In this document: positions 31,020-40,787 of the stretch, in pieces | Layout of the letters: every line of letters starts with the position of its first letter | Numbering within the stretch: the first letter of the stretch is position 1 | Assembly: GCA_905214865.1 (NCBI GenBank) | Contig: CAJMNO010000003.1 | Location: forward strand, 1-64,000 | Reading direction: 5' to 3' | Length of the DNA stretch: 64,000 nucleotides | Origin: an uncultured bacterium | GTDB taxonomy: Bacteria > Actinomycetota > Coriobacteriia > Coriobacteriales > Atopobiaceae | The notes under the pieces: generated by a model | Told to the model about the DNA's origin: nothing | Databases searched by the model: none | Seen by the model: only the letters and a program-made list of their open reading frames with translations | Position numbers and translations under genes: made by a program

Positions 31020-31859
31020 CTAGCCCTTGACCGCGCCGGAGACGACGCCGCTGATGATGAAGCGCTGGCAGAGCAGGTAGACGATGATGATGGGCAGGAT
31101 GGTCATCATGATGCACGCCATCATCGGGCCCAGCTCCACGTGCCCGTACCCGCCGCGGAAGTACTGGATCAGGATGGGGATCGTCTTGTACTTGGTGCTG
31201 TCAAGCACGAGGTAGGGCAGGAGGTAGTCGTTCCAGACCCACATGGTCTCGAGAATGCCGACCGAGATGTACGTGGGCTTCATGATGGGCAGCACCACGT
31301 GGAAGAAGGTCTGGACCGGGCTGCAGCCGTCGATGGTGGCGGCCTCCTCGATCTCGAGCGGAATCGTCTTCACGAAGCCGGCGAACATGAAGACCGCGAG
31401 GCCGGCACCGAAGCCGAGGTAGATGAAGCAGATGTTATAGGGCGTGTTGAGACCCATGGAGTCTGCCAGGCTCGAGAGCGTGAACATGAGCATCTGGAAC
31501 GGGACGACCATGGAGAACACGAACAGGTAGTAGAGCGCCTTGCAGAACTTGTTGTTGACGCGAACCACGTACCAGGCGCACATGGAGCAGCACACCAGGA
31601 TGAGCGCCACGGACGTGAGCGTGATGACGAGCGTGTAGCCAAAGGCGGCGGCAAAGCCCTGCTTGGTCAGGGCACTGATGTAGTTGGCGATGCCGGCGGA
31701 TGTCTCGGCGGTGACCGGGTTGAACGCCGTCCCGGTGGTGATGGCGGTGTTCTGCTTGAACGAGTTGACGAGGATCATGACCATGGGGTAGATCCACGCC
31801 AGGCTCAGCACGGTGAATACGACCGTGAGAATCCTATTGGTGATCTTCTCGCGCTGCAT
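31020..31859 (-). CDS. Sugar ABC transporter permease, MalG-type
   Basis: A 279-residue inner-membrane permease with about six membrane segments. The EAA loop EIEEAATIDGCSPVQTFFHVVLPIMKP contacts the ATPase. VWNDYLLPYLVL is typical of MalG/LacG-type subunits. The ATG at 31859 shares its A with the TAA stop of the upstream permease, so the two are translationally coupled. The reading frame extends upstream on the same strand, but that is shadow of the other permease gene. Confidence 0.93.
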   Translation of the reverse strand: MQREKITNRILTVVFTVLSLAWIYPMVMILVNSFKQNTAITTGTAFNPVTAETSAGIANYISALTKQGFAAAFGYTLVITLTSVALILVCCSMCAWYVVRVNNKFCKALYYLFVFSMVVPFQMLMFTLSSLADSMGLNTPYNICFIYLGFGAGLAVFMFAGFVKTIPLEIEEAATIDGCSPVQTFFHVVLPIMKPTYISVGILETMWVWNDYLLPYLVLDSTKYKTIPILIQYFRGGYGHVELGPMMACIMMTILPIIIVYLLCQRFIISGVVSGAVKG

Positions 31860-32713
31860 TACTGCTGCACCTCCTTGGACTGGGTCGCCCTGAGCTGAAT
31901 CATCGAGATGCAGATGACCAGGATGCAGAAGATGACGGCCTTGGCCTGACCGATGCCCATCCACTTGGCGCCCGCACGCGCGTAGAACGTGTTGTAGATG
32001 TTGAGGGCGAGAAGTTCGGTGGAGTGGTCGGGAGCGCCGCCGGTGAGGGCGAGGTTCTGGTCGAAGAGCTTGAAGCCATTGGTGATGGTGAGGAAGAGGC
32101 AGATGGTGATGGTGGGCATGAGGTTGGGGATCTTGACCTTCCAGAGCGTCTGCCACGCGGTGGCGCCGTCGACCTTGGCGGCCTCGAGGTAGTCGCTGGG
32201 GATGGACTGCAGCCCCGCGATGTAGATGATCATCATGTAGCCGACCTGCTGCCACAGCATCAGGATCACGAGGCCCCAGAACCCGGCGACCGTGTTGAGT
32301 GCCAGGAGCTGCTGTCCCACGATGGTGAGAACGCCATTGATCAGGATCTGCCAGATGTAACCCAGCACGATGCCGCCGATGAGGTTGGGCATGAAGAACA
32401 CCGTGCGGAAGCCGTTGCTGCCCTTGAGGCCCTTGCGAGTGAAGCAGAGCGCGATGGCGAGGGCGATTACGTTGATCAGGACGGTGATCACGATGGTGAA
32501 GAGCGCGGTGAGCCAGAAGGAGTGGGCAAACTGCGGGTCTGCCAGCGCGGCGACGTAGTTGCTGATGCCCACGAACTTGGGGTTTGAGATGCTGATGAAC
32601 CGGCAGAACGAGAGGTACAGACCCTCGACGAACGGGATCACGAACCCGAACGCAAACGAGAGCGCCGTGGGAAGCAGGAACAGCGGCCACCATTTCCTGA
32701 GTGATTTAACCAT
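31859..32713 (-). CDS. Sugar ABC transporter permease, MalF-type
   Basis: A 284-residue permease with six predicted membrane helices starting WWPLFLLPTALSFAFGFVIPFVEGLYLSF. The EAA loop is YLEAAKVDGATAWQTLWKVKIPNLMPT. It pairs with the following MalG-type subunit to form the translocation pore. AAGGGAG precedes the ATG at 32713. The substrate-binding lipoprotein gene ends 87 bases upstream. Confidence 0.93.
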   Translation of the reverse strand: MVKSLRKWWPLFLLPTALSFAFGFVIPFVEGLYLSFCRFISISNPKFVGISNYVAALADPQFAHSFWLTALFTIVITVLINVIALAIALCFTRKGLKGSNGFRTVFFMPNLIGGIVLGYIWQILINGVLTIVGQQLLALNTVAGFWGLVILMLWQQVGYMMIIYIAGLQSIPSDYLEAAKVDGATAWQTLWKVKIPNLMPTITICLFLTITNGFKLFDQNLALTGGAPDHSTELLALNIYNTFYARAGAKWMGIGQAKAVIFCILVICISMIQLRATQSKEVQQ

Positions 32714-32800
32714 GCGTTAACTCCCTTCGCATAGGGGCGGGGTGGGTGGACAGACGTCCGCCCACCCCACGGGAGGCCCTTTTGGGCCGAGGCGTTGGCG

Positions 32801-34138
32801 TTACTCCGCGTTGGCCTCGGACTCGGTCTTCCAGCCGTCCACGAATGCCGTCTTGACGGCATCCCACTTGTCGGTACCAGCCGCGTACTTGGTGAGCGCG
32901 TTGGAGAGGTCGGACTTCCACTGCTCGGACGGGATCCAGACGAAGTCCCAGTTCACGGACGTCTTGCCGTCGGAGATCATCTGCTTGGCAATCTTGGAGA
33001 ACGGGTTGTCCGGCTCCTTGGCGCTCTTGAACGGGCAGTTGAGGCCCATGTCGGAGGCAAGAGACTTGGTGCCGGTGTCGGAGGTGACGACCCACTTCAG
33101 GAAGTCGAGCGTTGCCTTCTGATCCTCCTCGGATGCCTGACTGTTGACGCACCAGTAGTTCTCGCCGCCGGAGCAGAGACCCTGCTTCTCCTCGCCGTCC
33201 ACGCCAATGTAGATGGGCAGCATGCCGACCTTGTCCTCGCCGAGCTTCTTGGAGATGTCGGCCCAGGCCCAGGAGCCGTTCTGATAGAACACGGCCTCGC
33301 CGTTCACGAACTCGTTATTGGCGTCGTCGCCGGTCTTGCTGGCGAGCTGGGCGGGGTCGGTTGTGCTGTCGGTGATGTAGAGGTCGTAGATCTGCTTGTA
33401 GTTGTCGAGGTAGGTGCCCTTGATGGCGTCGGTGCCGGTCTGCTCCTCGTCGTCCTTCACGAACTCGTAGTAGATGGGCATGTTGGCAAGGTGCGTGGTG
33501 TAACGCCAGTTGGAGCTGGAGTCCATGCCGGCGGAGGTGAAGGCGCCCTTGACGCCGAGCTCGTCCTTACGGGCCTGGATGTCGTCGGCAACCTTCTTCA
33601 GGGTGTCGAAGCTGGTGATGTCGGACTCCTTGTAGCCAGCCTTGGTCAGCAGGTCCTTGTTGTAGATGATGCCGTAGTCCTCCTCGACGTAGTCGATGCC
33701 CAGGACCTTGTCGCCATCCTTGAGCGCGAGGTTGTCGTTGGTGAGCTCATTGAGGATGTCGGTGCCGGTAAGGTCGGCGCAATAGTCCTTCCAGCTCTTG
33801 AGGCCGATGGGGCCGTTGACCTGGAACAGGGTGGGAGCGGAGCTCTTGGACATCTCGGACTGGAGCTTCTGCTCGTAGGTGTCGGAGGCAGCAGTGACGA
33901 CGGAGACCTCGACGCCCGTCTCCTTGGTGTAGGCCTTGGCGAGCTCCTGCCACTGGGAGTCGACCTCAGGCTTGAAGTTGAGGTAGTAGACCTTGCCCGA
34001 TGCAGAGGAGCCGGAGCCAGAATCGCTCGTGCTGCTCGATCCGCCAGTGCTGCCGCAGCCGGCCAGCGCGAGGCCAAGGCCCGCGACCGCGCTCATGGAA
34101 ACGAACTGACGCCTGCTGATGTTACCGTTCGCCTTCAT
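32801..34138 (-). CDS. Sugar ABC transporter substrate-binding lipoprotein
   Basis: A 445-residue extracytoplasmic binding protein. The N-terminus has a twin-arginine-like ISRRQFVSM, a hydrophobic stretch and a lipobox LALAGC with Cys28, followed by a Ser/Gly linker, so it is a membrane-anchored lipoprotein. The mature part has the MalE-type cluster B fold pattern (DYGIIYNKDLLTKAGY, FVNGEAVFYQNGSWAWADI). GGGAGG lies 6 bases before the ATG. Clustering with malQ and glgP points to maltodextrin or a similar alpha-glucan. It is the first gene of the run and lies downstream of a regulator-type palindrome. Confidence 0.93.
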   Translation of the reverse strand: MKANGNISRRQFVSMSAVAGLGLALAGCGSTGGSSSTSDSGSGSSASGKVYYLNFKPEVDSQWQELAKAYTKETGVEVSVVTAASDTYEQKLQSEMSKSSAPTLFQVNGPIGLKSWKDYCADLTGTDILNELTNDNLALKDGDKVLGIDYVEEDYGIIYNKDLLTKAGYKESDITSFDTLKKVADDIQARKDELGVKGAFTSAGMDSSSNWRYTTHLANMPIYYEFVKDDEEQTGTDAIKGTYLDNYKQIYDLYITDSTTDPAQLASKTGDDANNEFVNGEAVFYQNGSWAWADISKKLGEDKVGMLPIYIGVDGEEKQGLCSGGENYWCVNSQASEEDQKATLDFLKWVVTSDTGTKSLASDMGLNCPFKSAKEPDNPFSKIAKQMISDGKTSVNWDFVWIPSEQWKSDLSNALTKYAAGTDKWDAVKTAFVDGWKTESEANAE

Positions 34139-34248
34139 TGCAACCTCCCATTTGCCTTGGGGCCCGTCTCGTCTGTGGGCGTGGCCCCTCTCGCCCGCAA
34201 GCAGGCCGTCCCCGACCTGCCCTGACTTCACCTTGAAGAGTATGAGCG

Positions 34249-34264
34249 TGAACAAACTTGTTCA
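34249..34264. promoter_or_regulatory. Palindromic operator TGAACAAACTTGTTCA
   Basis: A perfect inverted repeat (7-bp arms, 2-bp centre) lies 110 bases upstream of the lipoprotein start in the divergent region. On the minus strand it overlaps TTGAAC and is followed by CATACT, a plausible -35/-10 pair with 16-base spacing. This is the expected place for the divergent GntR-family protein to repress the transporter promoter. The rest of the 347-base gap shows only ribosome sites. Confidence 0.7.
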
Positions 34265-34485
34265 AATGACTTTAGGTCGAACGGTCGATTTTTCGGTTAA
34301 ACGGTACTCCGCACGTTCAGACCTCTTGGAGGACTACTATGTGGGAGCTGGTGTTTTGGGTGCGGGGAGGTCTCTGCGCCCACAGGACATGGACATCCCA
34401 ACTTGTGGGAACCATAGGAACGACCTCCCCGCGCTCGCCTGTTGAGTGCGACCCCGCATGAGTGCGGGAGATGGGGAGGTGACCA

Positions 34486-35205
34486 ATGCCCAAGGCCATA
34501 TATGAGGGGATCTACCGTGACCTCAAGGGCAAGATCCAGGAGGGCACCTACACCTACGAGGATTTCCTCCCCACAGAGAGCGAGCTCACGGCGCAGTACG
34601 GCTGCTCGCGCAACACCCTGCGCAGAGCCGTCTCGATGCTTGCCGACGACGCGTACGTGCAGCCCATGCACGGCAGGGGCGTGCGCGTGATCTGGCAGCG
34701 CGAGGGGCACAGCGCCCAGGGGTCGCTCTCCGGCGTGGAGTCGTTTGTGGAGTTCGCCCGCCGCAACGGACTCACCCCCTCCACCTCGGTGAAGTCGTTT
34801 GAGCAGGTGACCTGCGGGTCGGGCCTCTCGCGCAGGACCGGCTTTGCAGAGGGCGTGGAGCTGCTGCGCATCGTGCGCGTGAGGTCGCTCGACGGGGCGG
34901 CGCGCCAGGTTGACCACGACTACTTCCTGGCATCCGCCGTGGCGGGCCTGACCCCAGAGATCGCCGAGGGCTCGGTGTACCACTTCCTAGAGAGCGAGCG
35001 CCACATGCGCATCCTCACCAGCAAGCGGCGCATCACCATCCAGCTCGCGACCGACGAGGACTGCAGCTACATGGACCTGGACCCCTACAACTGCGTGGCG
35101 GTCATGGAGAACCAGTCGTTCAACTCCGAGGGCGTGATGTTTGAGTACACGCAGGTTCGCTACCATCCCGACGCCTTCTCATACAACCTGGTGTCCCGTC
35201 GTTAG
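34486..35205 (+). CDS. GntR-family regulator with UTRA ligand domain
   Basis: A 239-residue repressor-type regulator. Residues 1-70 form the GntR winged helix (YEGIYRDLKGKIQEGTYTYEDFLPTESELTAQYGCSRNTLRRAVSMLADDAYVQPMHGRGVRV). Residues 80-239 form a UTRA effector domain of the HutC/TreR group. GGGGAGG precedes the ATG. It is divergent from the maltodextrin transporter. Palindromes with TGTTC/GAACA half-sites flank the gene on both sides, so it likely controls the transporter run and possibly itself in response to a sugar or sugar phosphate. Confidence 0.9.
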   Translation: MPKAIYEGIYRDLKGKIQEGTYTYEDFLPTESELTAQYGCSRNTLRRAVSMLADDAYVQPMHGRGVRVIWQREGHSAQGSLSGVESFVEFARRNGLTPSTSVKSFEQVTCGSGLSRRTGFAEGVELLRIVRVRSLDGAARQVDHDYFLASAVAGLTPEIAEGSVYHFLESERHMRILTSKRRITIQLATDEDCSYMDLDPYNCVAVMENQSFNSEGVMFEYTQVRYHPDAFSYNLVSRR

Positions 35206-35220
35206 CAAACCGCTTCAAGT

Positions 35221-35230
35221 TGTTCGAACA
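35221..35230. promoter_or_regulatory. Second GntR-like palindrome TGTTCGAACA
   Basis: A perfect 10-bp palindrome 15 bases past the regulator stop shares TGTTC/GAACA half-sites with the upstream operator. It may be an auxiliary operator allowing looping, or chance. Confidence 0.4.
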
Positions 35231-35303
35231 TTAGGTTCAGGAACACAAGGGACAAGTTCCTTAAAGCCCGAATGCGCCAACGGGCCGAATGGCACGCACG
35301 ACC

Positions 35304-36119
35304 TTAGATGAGGCCCAGGGCGCGCAGGCCCATGGCCACGCCGTCCTCCTCGACCCCTCCGGTGACCAGGTTGGCCCTCGCCTTGACCTCGTCAGAGGCG
35401 TTGCCCATGGCCACTGCCACGTCCACCTCGTCAAAGAGCGGCAGGTCGTTTTGGGAGTCCCCAAACCCGTAGGTCATCCCCGCGTCCTCGCCCAGGTAGT
35501 CGACCACGGCCTTGACGCCGTCCTGCTTGGTGTTCTGCACCAGCGAGACCTCGCTGTTGCCCATCTCGAGCTCGCTCGTGTGTATTACCTCCGCCGCGCC
35601 GGGGGTCAGCATGAGCCCCTGTGCCACGGGCGTTGGGACGATGAGCTTGTGCGCACGGTAGTCTCCCAGCCTCGCGAGGGCACCCTGCATGGTCTGCGGG
35701 GCATCCGGCCCCTGGTGGAGGCCCTGGGCACCGCCGCGCAGCTCGACCACGCCCGCGGCGGACTCCAGCTGTGCTCCGGAGCGCGCCCTGAGGAGAAGGC
35801 CCTCCAGCGCCTCGAGGACCGCCCCCGGGAACGGCCGGTCGCGCAGCACCGCCTCGCCCACGCGGACGTAGGCGCCACCCAGGCCCACCACGCCGTCAAA
35901 GGGGAGCTCGCGGATGACGGGATGGAGGGTCGCCGGCGAGCGCCCGGTGCAGAGGAACGCGACCGCGCCACCGTCCACGAGGCTCCGTATGGCATCGCAT
36001 ACCGCGTCGCTGGGACGGGGAGAGACGCTGCGCTCCTCCTCGGGGCGCCCCTCCCGGGCGATGGGGTCGTCCCACCCCAGCGTCCCGTCCACATCGAAGA
36101 ACACCACCGGCCTGCCCAT
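35304..36119 (-). CDS. HAD-superfamily hydrolase, Cof type
   Basis: A 271-residue phosphatase of the HAD superfamily, subclass IIB. Motif I is FFDVDGTLGW (Asp9, Asp11), motif II is LCTGRSP, and motif III/IV is KQDGVKAVVDYLG...YGFGDSQNDLPLFDEVDVAVAMGNASDEVKARA. The ATG at 36119 follows GGGGGAG; a GTG at 36140 overlapping the preceding stop is an alternative. Directly following a PTS permease gene, it may dephosphorylate an imported sugar phosphate, which is inference. Confidence 0.88.
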   Translation of the reverse strand: MGRPVVFFDVDGTLGWDDPIAREGRPEEERSVSPRPSDAVCDAIRSLVDGGAVAFLCTGRSPATLHPVIRELPFDGVVGLGGAYVRVGEAVLRDRPFPGAVLEALEGLLLRARSGAQLESAAGVVELRGGAQGLHQGPDAPQTMQGALARLGDYRAHKLIVPTPVAQGLMLTPGAAEVIHTSELEMGNSEVSLVQNTKQDGVKAVVDYLGEDAGMTYGFGDSQNDLPLFDEVDVAVAMGNASDEVKARANLVTGGVEEDGVAMGLRALGLI

Positions 36120-36139
36120 GGAGCCACTCCCCCAACCCA

Positions 36140-37735
36140 CTAGAGGTCCCGTGCGTCACCCCCGGCCACGGAGGAGATCTCCTCCGCGAGCTCGGGAGCG
36201 CGCGTGCCCACCACAACCTGAACGGAGCTCCCGGCCCGGAACACGCCCAGGACCCCGAGGGTCGCGAACGCGGCGTCGTCCGCGACCGCGGCGGGATCCG
36301 CCACGGTGACCCTGAGCCTGGTCATGCACGGGGTGATCCCCACGACGTTGCCCGTCCCGCCAAGCCCGTCGAGGATCCCCTGGGCGAGCGGGGAAACGTG
36401 CGTCTCGCCAGTATGCGTCCGCGCGGTGGAATGCCGGTCGGACCCATCCCGGCCGCCTTCGCTCCGCACGGAATGGTACCAGTCTGGAAGCCGACTGAAG
36501 TCGAACCCGTCACCGCGACCGGGGGTCTTGAGGTCAAGCCTCGTTATGAGCAGGCGGAACGAGAGGAAGTAGATGGCGGTGAACGCCAGGCCGACGCCCG
36601 CGGCGCGCAGGTACTCCGCGCCATGTGACGCGGCGAGGGGGATGAAGTTGAGCGACGCCATCTCGATGAGCCCGCCCGAGAACACCCCCACCACCCCCAT
36701 GTGGTTGACGATGAACGCGAGGAGCGCGGAGAGCGCCACGTGCAGGGCGAAGAGCTGGGGCGCGGCAAAGAGGAACGCGAACTCCAGGGGCTCGGTGATG
36801 CCGCACAGCATGGAGGTGAGCGTGGCCGGGACCAGGAAGGCGGCGAGCCTGCTCCGGCGGTCGCGCGGACAGGTGGCGTAGAACGCCAGGGCCATCCCCG
36901 GGGCCCCGTAGACCTTGGACCATCCCGTGGCGCTGAGGGCCGCCCAGGGTGCGCTCTGCGCGAGGGAGCGCCCGCTTGCGGCGAGCTGGGGGAGCTGATG
37001 CGCCCAGGTCACGTAGATTCCGCTGTCCACCACCACGTTGTCGTAGTAGACGGGAGCGTAGAAGAGGTGATGCAGCCCCAGGGGCGTGAGGGCGCGGTCG
37101 ATTGCGACGAAGATGGCGACGCCCCATGACCCCGACGAGAGGATGCAGGAGCGAAGCGCCTCGAGGCACGCCCTCCAAGCCGGCCAGGCGAGCACCGTGC
37201 CGACCGCCATGGCAAGGGAGGCGGCGAACGACAGGAGGTAGACGAACGCCGTGCCCGAGAACACGCCAAGCCACTGCGGGAGCCGCACGTCAAAGAAGCG
37301 GTTGTGCAGGGCGACCGTGACGCCGGAGACCGCAAGCGCGCCGAAGATGCCCGTATCGAGGGTCCTGACCCCGGCGATCGAGACCATCCCGGGCGGCACG
37401 CCTGGCCCCATGAAGACGGTGACGATGGCCCCCACCAGGTAGTCGAAGGTGAGGTAGACGGCAAGGGCCTCAAGGCAGCACCTGCCGCGCTGCGACTTTG
37501 CCAACCCCATGGGAAGGGCGAGGGAGAAGAGCAGGGGCAGCTGGTTGAACGCCGTCCAGCCGCCCGCGGGCAGAACGCGCCACACCTTGCTCCAGAGCGT
37601 GCCCTCCGCCGCGATGGGCCCCATGACCTGCGGCGTGGTGAAGAGCGTGCCCAGCCCCACGATGAGACCGGCGAACGAGAACAGCAGGACGGGGGTGAAG
37701 AGGGCACCTCCCAGGCGCTGGAACCTCTGCAGCAT
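36140..37735 (-). CDS. PTS transporter EIIC-EIIB, glucose/maltose family
   Basis: A 531-residue phosphotransferase permease. The EIIC part (1-410) starts MLQRFQRLGGALFTPVLLFSFAGLIVGLG, has about ten membrane segments and the substrate/translocation motif LCGITEPLEFAFLF. A linker follows, then an EIIB domain (about 445-531) whose phosphorylation site is the Cys of GITPCMTRLRVTV (about Cys470). No EIIA domain is fused, so a separate EIIA must serve it. GGAGGGGG precedes the ATG at 37735. The layout resembles MalX-type EIICB. Sugar specificity is unknown. Confidence 0.9.
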   Translation of the reverse strand: MLQRFQRLGGALFTPVLLFSFAGLIVGLGTLFTTPQVMGPIAAEGTLWSKVWRVLPAGGWTAFNQLPLLFSLALPMGLAKSQRGRCCLEALAVYLTFDYLVGAIVTVFMGPGVPPGMVSIAGVRTLDTGIFGALAVSGVTVALHNRFFDVRLPQWLGVFSGTAFVYLLSFAASLAMAVGTVLAWPAWRACLEALRSCILSSGSWGVAIFVAIDRALTPLGLHHLFYAPVYYDNVVVDSGIYVTWAHQLPQLAASGRSLAQSAPWAALSATGWSKVYGAPGMALAFYATCPRDRRSRLAAFLVPATLTSMLCGITEPLEFAFLFAAPQLFALHVALSALLAFIVNHMGVVGVFSGGLIEMASLNFIPLAASHGAEYLRAAGVGLAFTAIYFLSFRLLITRLDLKTPGRGDGFDFSRLPDWYHSVRSEGGRDGSDRHSTARTHTGETHVSPLAQGILDGLGGTGNVVGITPCMTRLRVTVADPAAVADDAAFATLGVLGVFRAGSSVQVVVGTRAPELAEEISSVAGGDARDL

Positions 37736-37911
37736 GGGTCTGCCCCCTCCGCGCACTCGCCGCCCGACGCTCCCCAAAGTATGAGCGACCTCGCTGGCAG
37801 GGCAAGCCTCCCCCGACGAACGGCGGAGGCGGCCCTCGCCCCATCGGGCGTCTCGCCCTCCTCTGCTACAATGGCGTCGCCGCAGCGGCCATGCCGCGCG
37901 GGTCTATCGAC

Positions 37912-37986
37912 TGGGGCATCGTCCAACGGCTAGGACAGCGGTTTTTGGTGCCGTCAATGGGGGTTCGAATCCCTCTGCCCCAGCCA
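37912..37986 (+). tRNA. tRNA-Gln (anticodon TTG)
   Basis: Full cloverleaf: acceptor TGGGGCA / TGCCCCA, D-arm GTCC...GGAC, anticodon stem GCGGT / GCCGT around a 7-base loop TTTTGGT giving anticodon TTG, T-arm with GGTTCGAATCC, and encoded CCA at the 3' end. It reads CAA glutamine codons. Confidence 0.95.
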
Positions 37987-38236
37987 CGTCTGCGAGGGGC
38001 GGTTTGGGCGACGGTGCCCGGACCGCCTTTTTCGCGCGCGCCAGTCAGTGCGGACGGGTGCCGCCGCCTCCCGTGGCGGGAGCGTTGGGAACCCTCACGT
38101 CGCGTGCGACCCTGTGGACATGCTCTGACCGCAACCCGCAGTGGGATGGACGCGCAAGACGTGCGTTATCATGGGGGCGTTCCTGGCAGCTGCCCAGGAC
38201 TCATGGTCAGGGATACCTACACATGGAGGCCACTTT

Positions 38237-39628
38237 ATGCCCGTTACCGCGATTGTCCTCGCCGCCGGCGAGGGAACGCGAATGAAGTCCCGCCATCCCA
38301 AGGTTATGCACAAGATGCTCGACCGTCCCCTGGTGGGATGGGCAGTCCGCTCCGTCAGGGACGCGGGCGCCGACCGCGTTGTGGTGGTCGTGGGCAACGG
38401 CGCGGACGAGGTCCGCCAGTACCTTGGGACCATCCCGGGAGTCGAGACCGTAGAGCAGACCGAGCGCCTGGGGACCGGACACGCCACCAGGGTCGCCCTC
38501 GAGGCGGCCGGCGTGAGCGACGGGACCGTCGTCGTGACCTACGGCGACACCCCACTCGTGCGCCCCGAGACCATCCGTGCGCTGGTTGAGCGCGTGGAGC
38601 GGGGCGACCAGTCCGCCTGCCTGCTCACCATGACCCCGCCGGACGTGAGCGGCTACGGCCGCGTGGTCACCGACGGCGACGGCCAGGTGGAGCAGATCAT
38701 CGAGGACAAGGACTGCACGCCCGAGCAGCGCGCAACCCTGCTCGAGTGCAACTCGGGCGTGTACGCCTTTGACGGCGCCGCGCTCGCGGCCCACATTGGC
38801 GAGGTCGGAAACGACAACGTGCAGGGCGAGTACTACCTCACGGACATGCCCACCATCCTGAAGTCGCACGGCCTGGGCGTCGTGGCCCAGCACGTGGACG
38901 ACTACGCCGAGATGCTGGGCGTGAACTCGCGCATCCAGCTTGCCGAGGCGACGCGCGCCATGCAGGGGCGCATCAACCGCCGCCTGATGGCAGAGGGCGT
39001 CACCATGATGGACCCCACCCAGGTGTGGGTCGGGCCCGACGTCACGGTGGGGCAGGACACCGAGCTTCTCCCCCAGACCTTCCTCATGGGACAGACGACC
39101 GTGGGCACCGACTGCGTCATCGGCCCCAACAGCCGCCTGACCAACGCCACGGTGGGCAACAACTGCCTGGTGGACGAGACCATCATCGTGGACTCCGCCA
39201 TCGACGACGACGTCAAGTGCGGCCCGCGCGCCTACCTGCGCGGCGGCGCCCACTTCCACAAGGGGTCCAAGGCCGGCACGCACGTTGAGATCAAGGGCTC
39301 CGAGGTTGGCGAGGGCTCCAAGGTCCCGCACCTCTCCTACATTGGCGACGCCCGCCTGGGCCGCGACGTCAACATTGGCGGCGGCTCCATCACGTGCAAC
39401 TACGACGGCAAGCACAAGAGCCACACCGAGATTGGCGACCACGTGTTCGTGGGGTCGGACACCATGATGGTCGCCCCCGTCACCATTGGGGACAACGCCC
39501 TGGTCGGGGCGAGCTCATGCATCACCCGAGACGTTCCGGCTGGCGCCCTCGCGCTGGAGCGCTCCAAGATGTTCGTGAAAGAGGGCTGGGCAGACGAGTA
39601 TTGGGCGCGGCTAAGGGAAGAGGACTAG
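38237..39628 (+). CDS. glmU: Bifunctional GlcNAc-1-P uridylyltransferase / GlcN-1-P acetyltransferase
   Basis: A 463-residue enzyme making UDP-GlcNAc for peptidoglycan. The N-terminal uridylyltransferase domain has LAAGEGTRMKSRHPKVMHKM (residues about 8-27), ERLGTGHATRVAL and VTYGDTPL. The C-terminal half is a left-handed beta helix of hexapeptide repeats with acetyltransferase residues in RGGAHFHKGSKAGTHVEIKGSEVGEGSKVPHLSYIGDA and GGGSITCNYDGKHKSHTEIGD. GGAGG precedes the ATG at 38237. prs follows after 3 bases, a common glmU-prs pairing. Confidence 0.96.
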   Translation: MPVTAIVLAAGEGTRMKSRHPKVMHKMLDRPLVGWAVRSVRDAGADRVVVVVGNGADEVRQYLGTIPGVETVEQTERLGTGHATRVALEAAGVSDGTVVVTYGDTPLVRPETIRALVERVERGDQSACLLTMTPPDVSGYGRVVTDGDGQVEQIIEDKDCTPEQRATLLECNSGVYAFDGAALAAHIGEVGNDNVQGEYYLTDMPTILKSHGLGVVAQHVDDYAEMLGVNSRIQLAEATRAMQGRINRRLMAEGVTMMDPTQVWVGPDVTVGQDTELLPQTFLMGQTTVGTDCVIGPNSRLTNATVGNNCLVDETIIVDSAIDDDVKCGPRAYLRGGAHFHKGSKAGTHVEIKGSEVGEGSKVPHLSYIGDARLGRDVNIGGGSITCNYDGKHKSHTEIGDHVFVGSDTMMVAPVTIGDNALVGASSCITRDVPAGALALERSKMFVKEGWADEYWARLREED

Positions 39629-39631
39629 GGC

Positions 39632-40627
<996 letters not shown>

Positions 40628-40655
40628 CGCAGGCGCGCACATCGTCGCACGCACA

Positions 40656-40702
40656 GGGCGACCCGTCTGGGAGATGCTCCCGGGCGGGTCGCCCTCCTTT
40701 CT
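40656..40702 (+). terminator. Terminator of glmU-prs
   Basis: GGGCGACCCG pairs with CGGGTCGCCC across a 19-base loop, followed by TCCTTTCT, 28 bases past the prs stop. Confidence 0.85.
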
Positions 40703-40787
40703 CGCCTGCCGGGACATTGGCGCCCCGCCCCTCCGGGGGAGAGGGACGGGGCGGACGATGCCGACGCGAGACGCGACGCGGCTGGCG

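Noticed and set aside
37987..38236. Possible second tRNA after tRNA-Gln
   Set aside because: I found no cloverleaf or GGTTCGA-type T-loop in the stretch before glmU.
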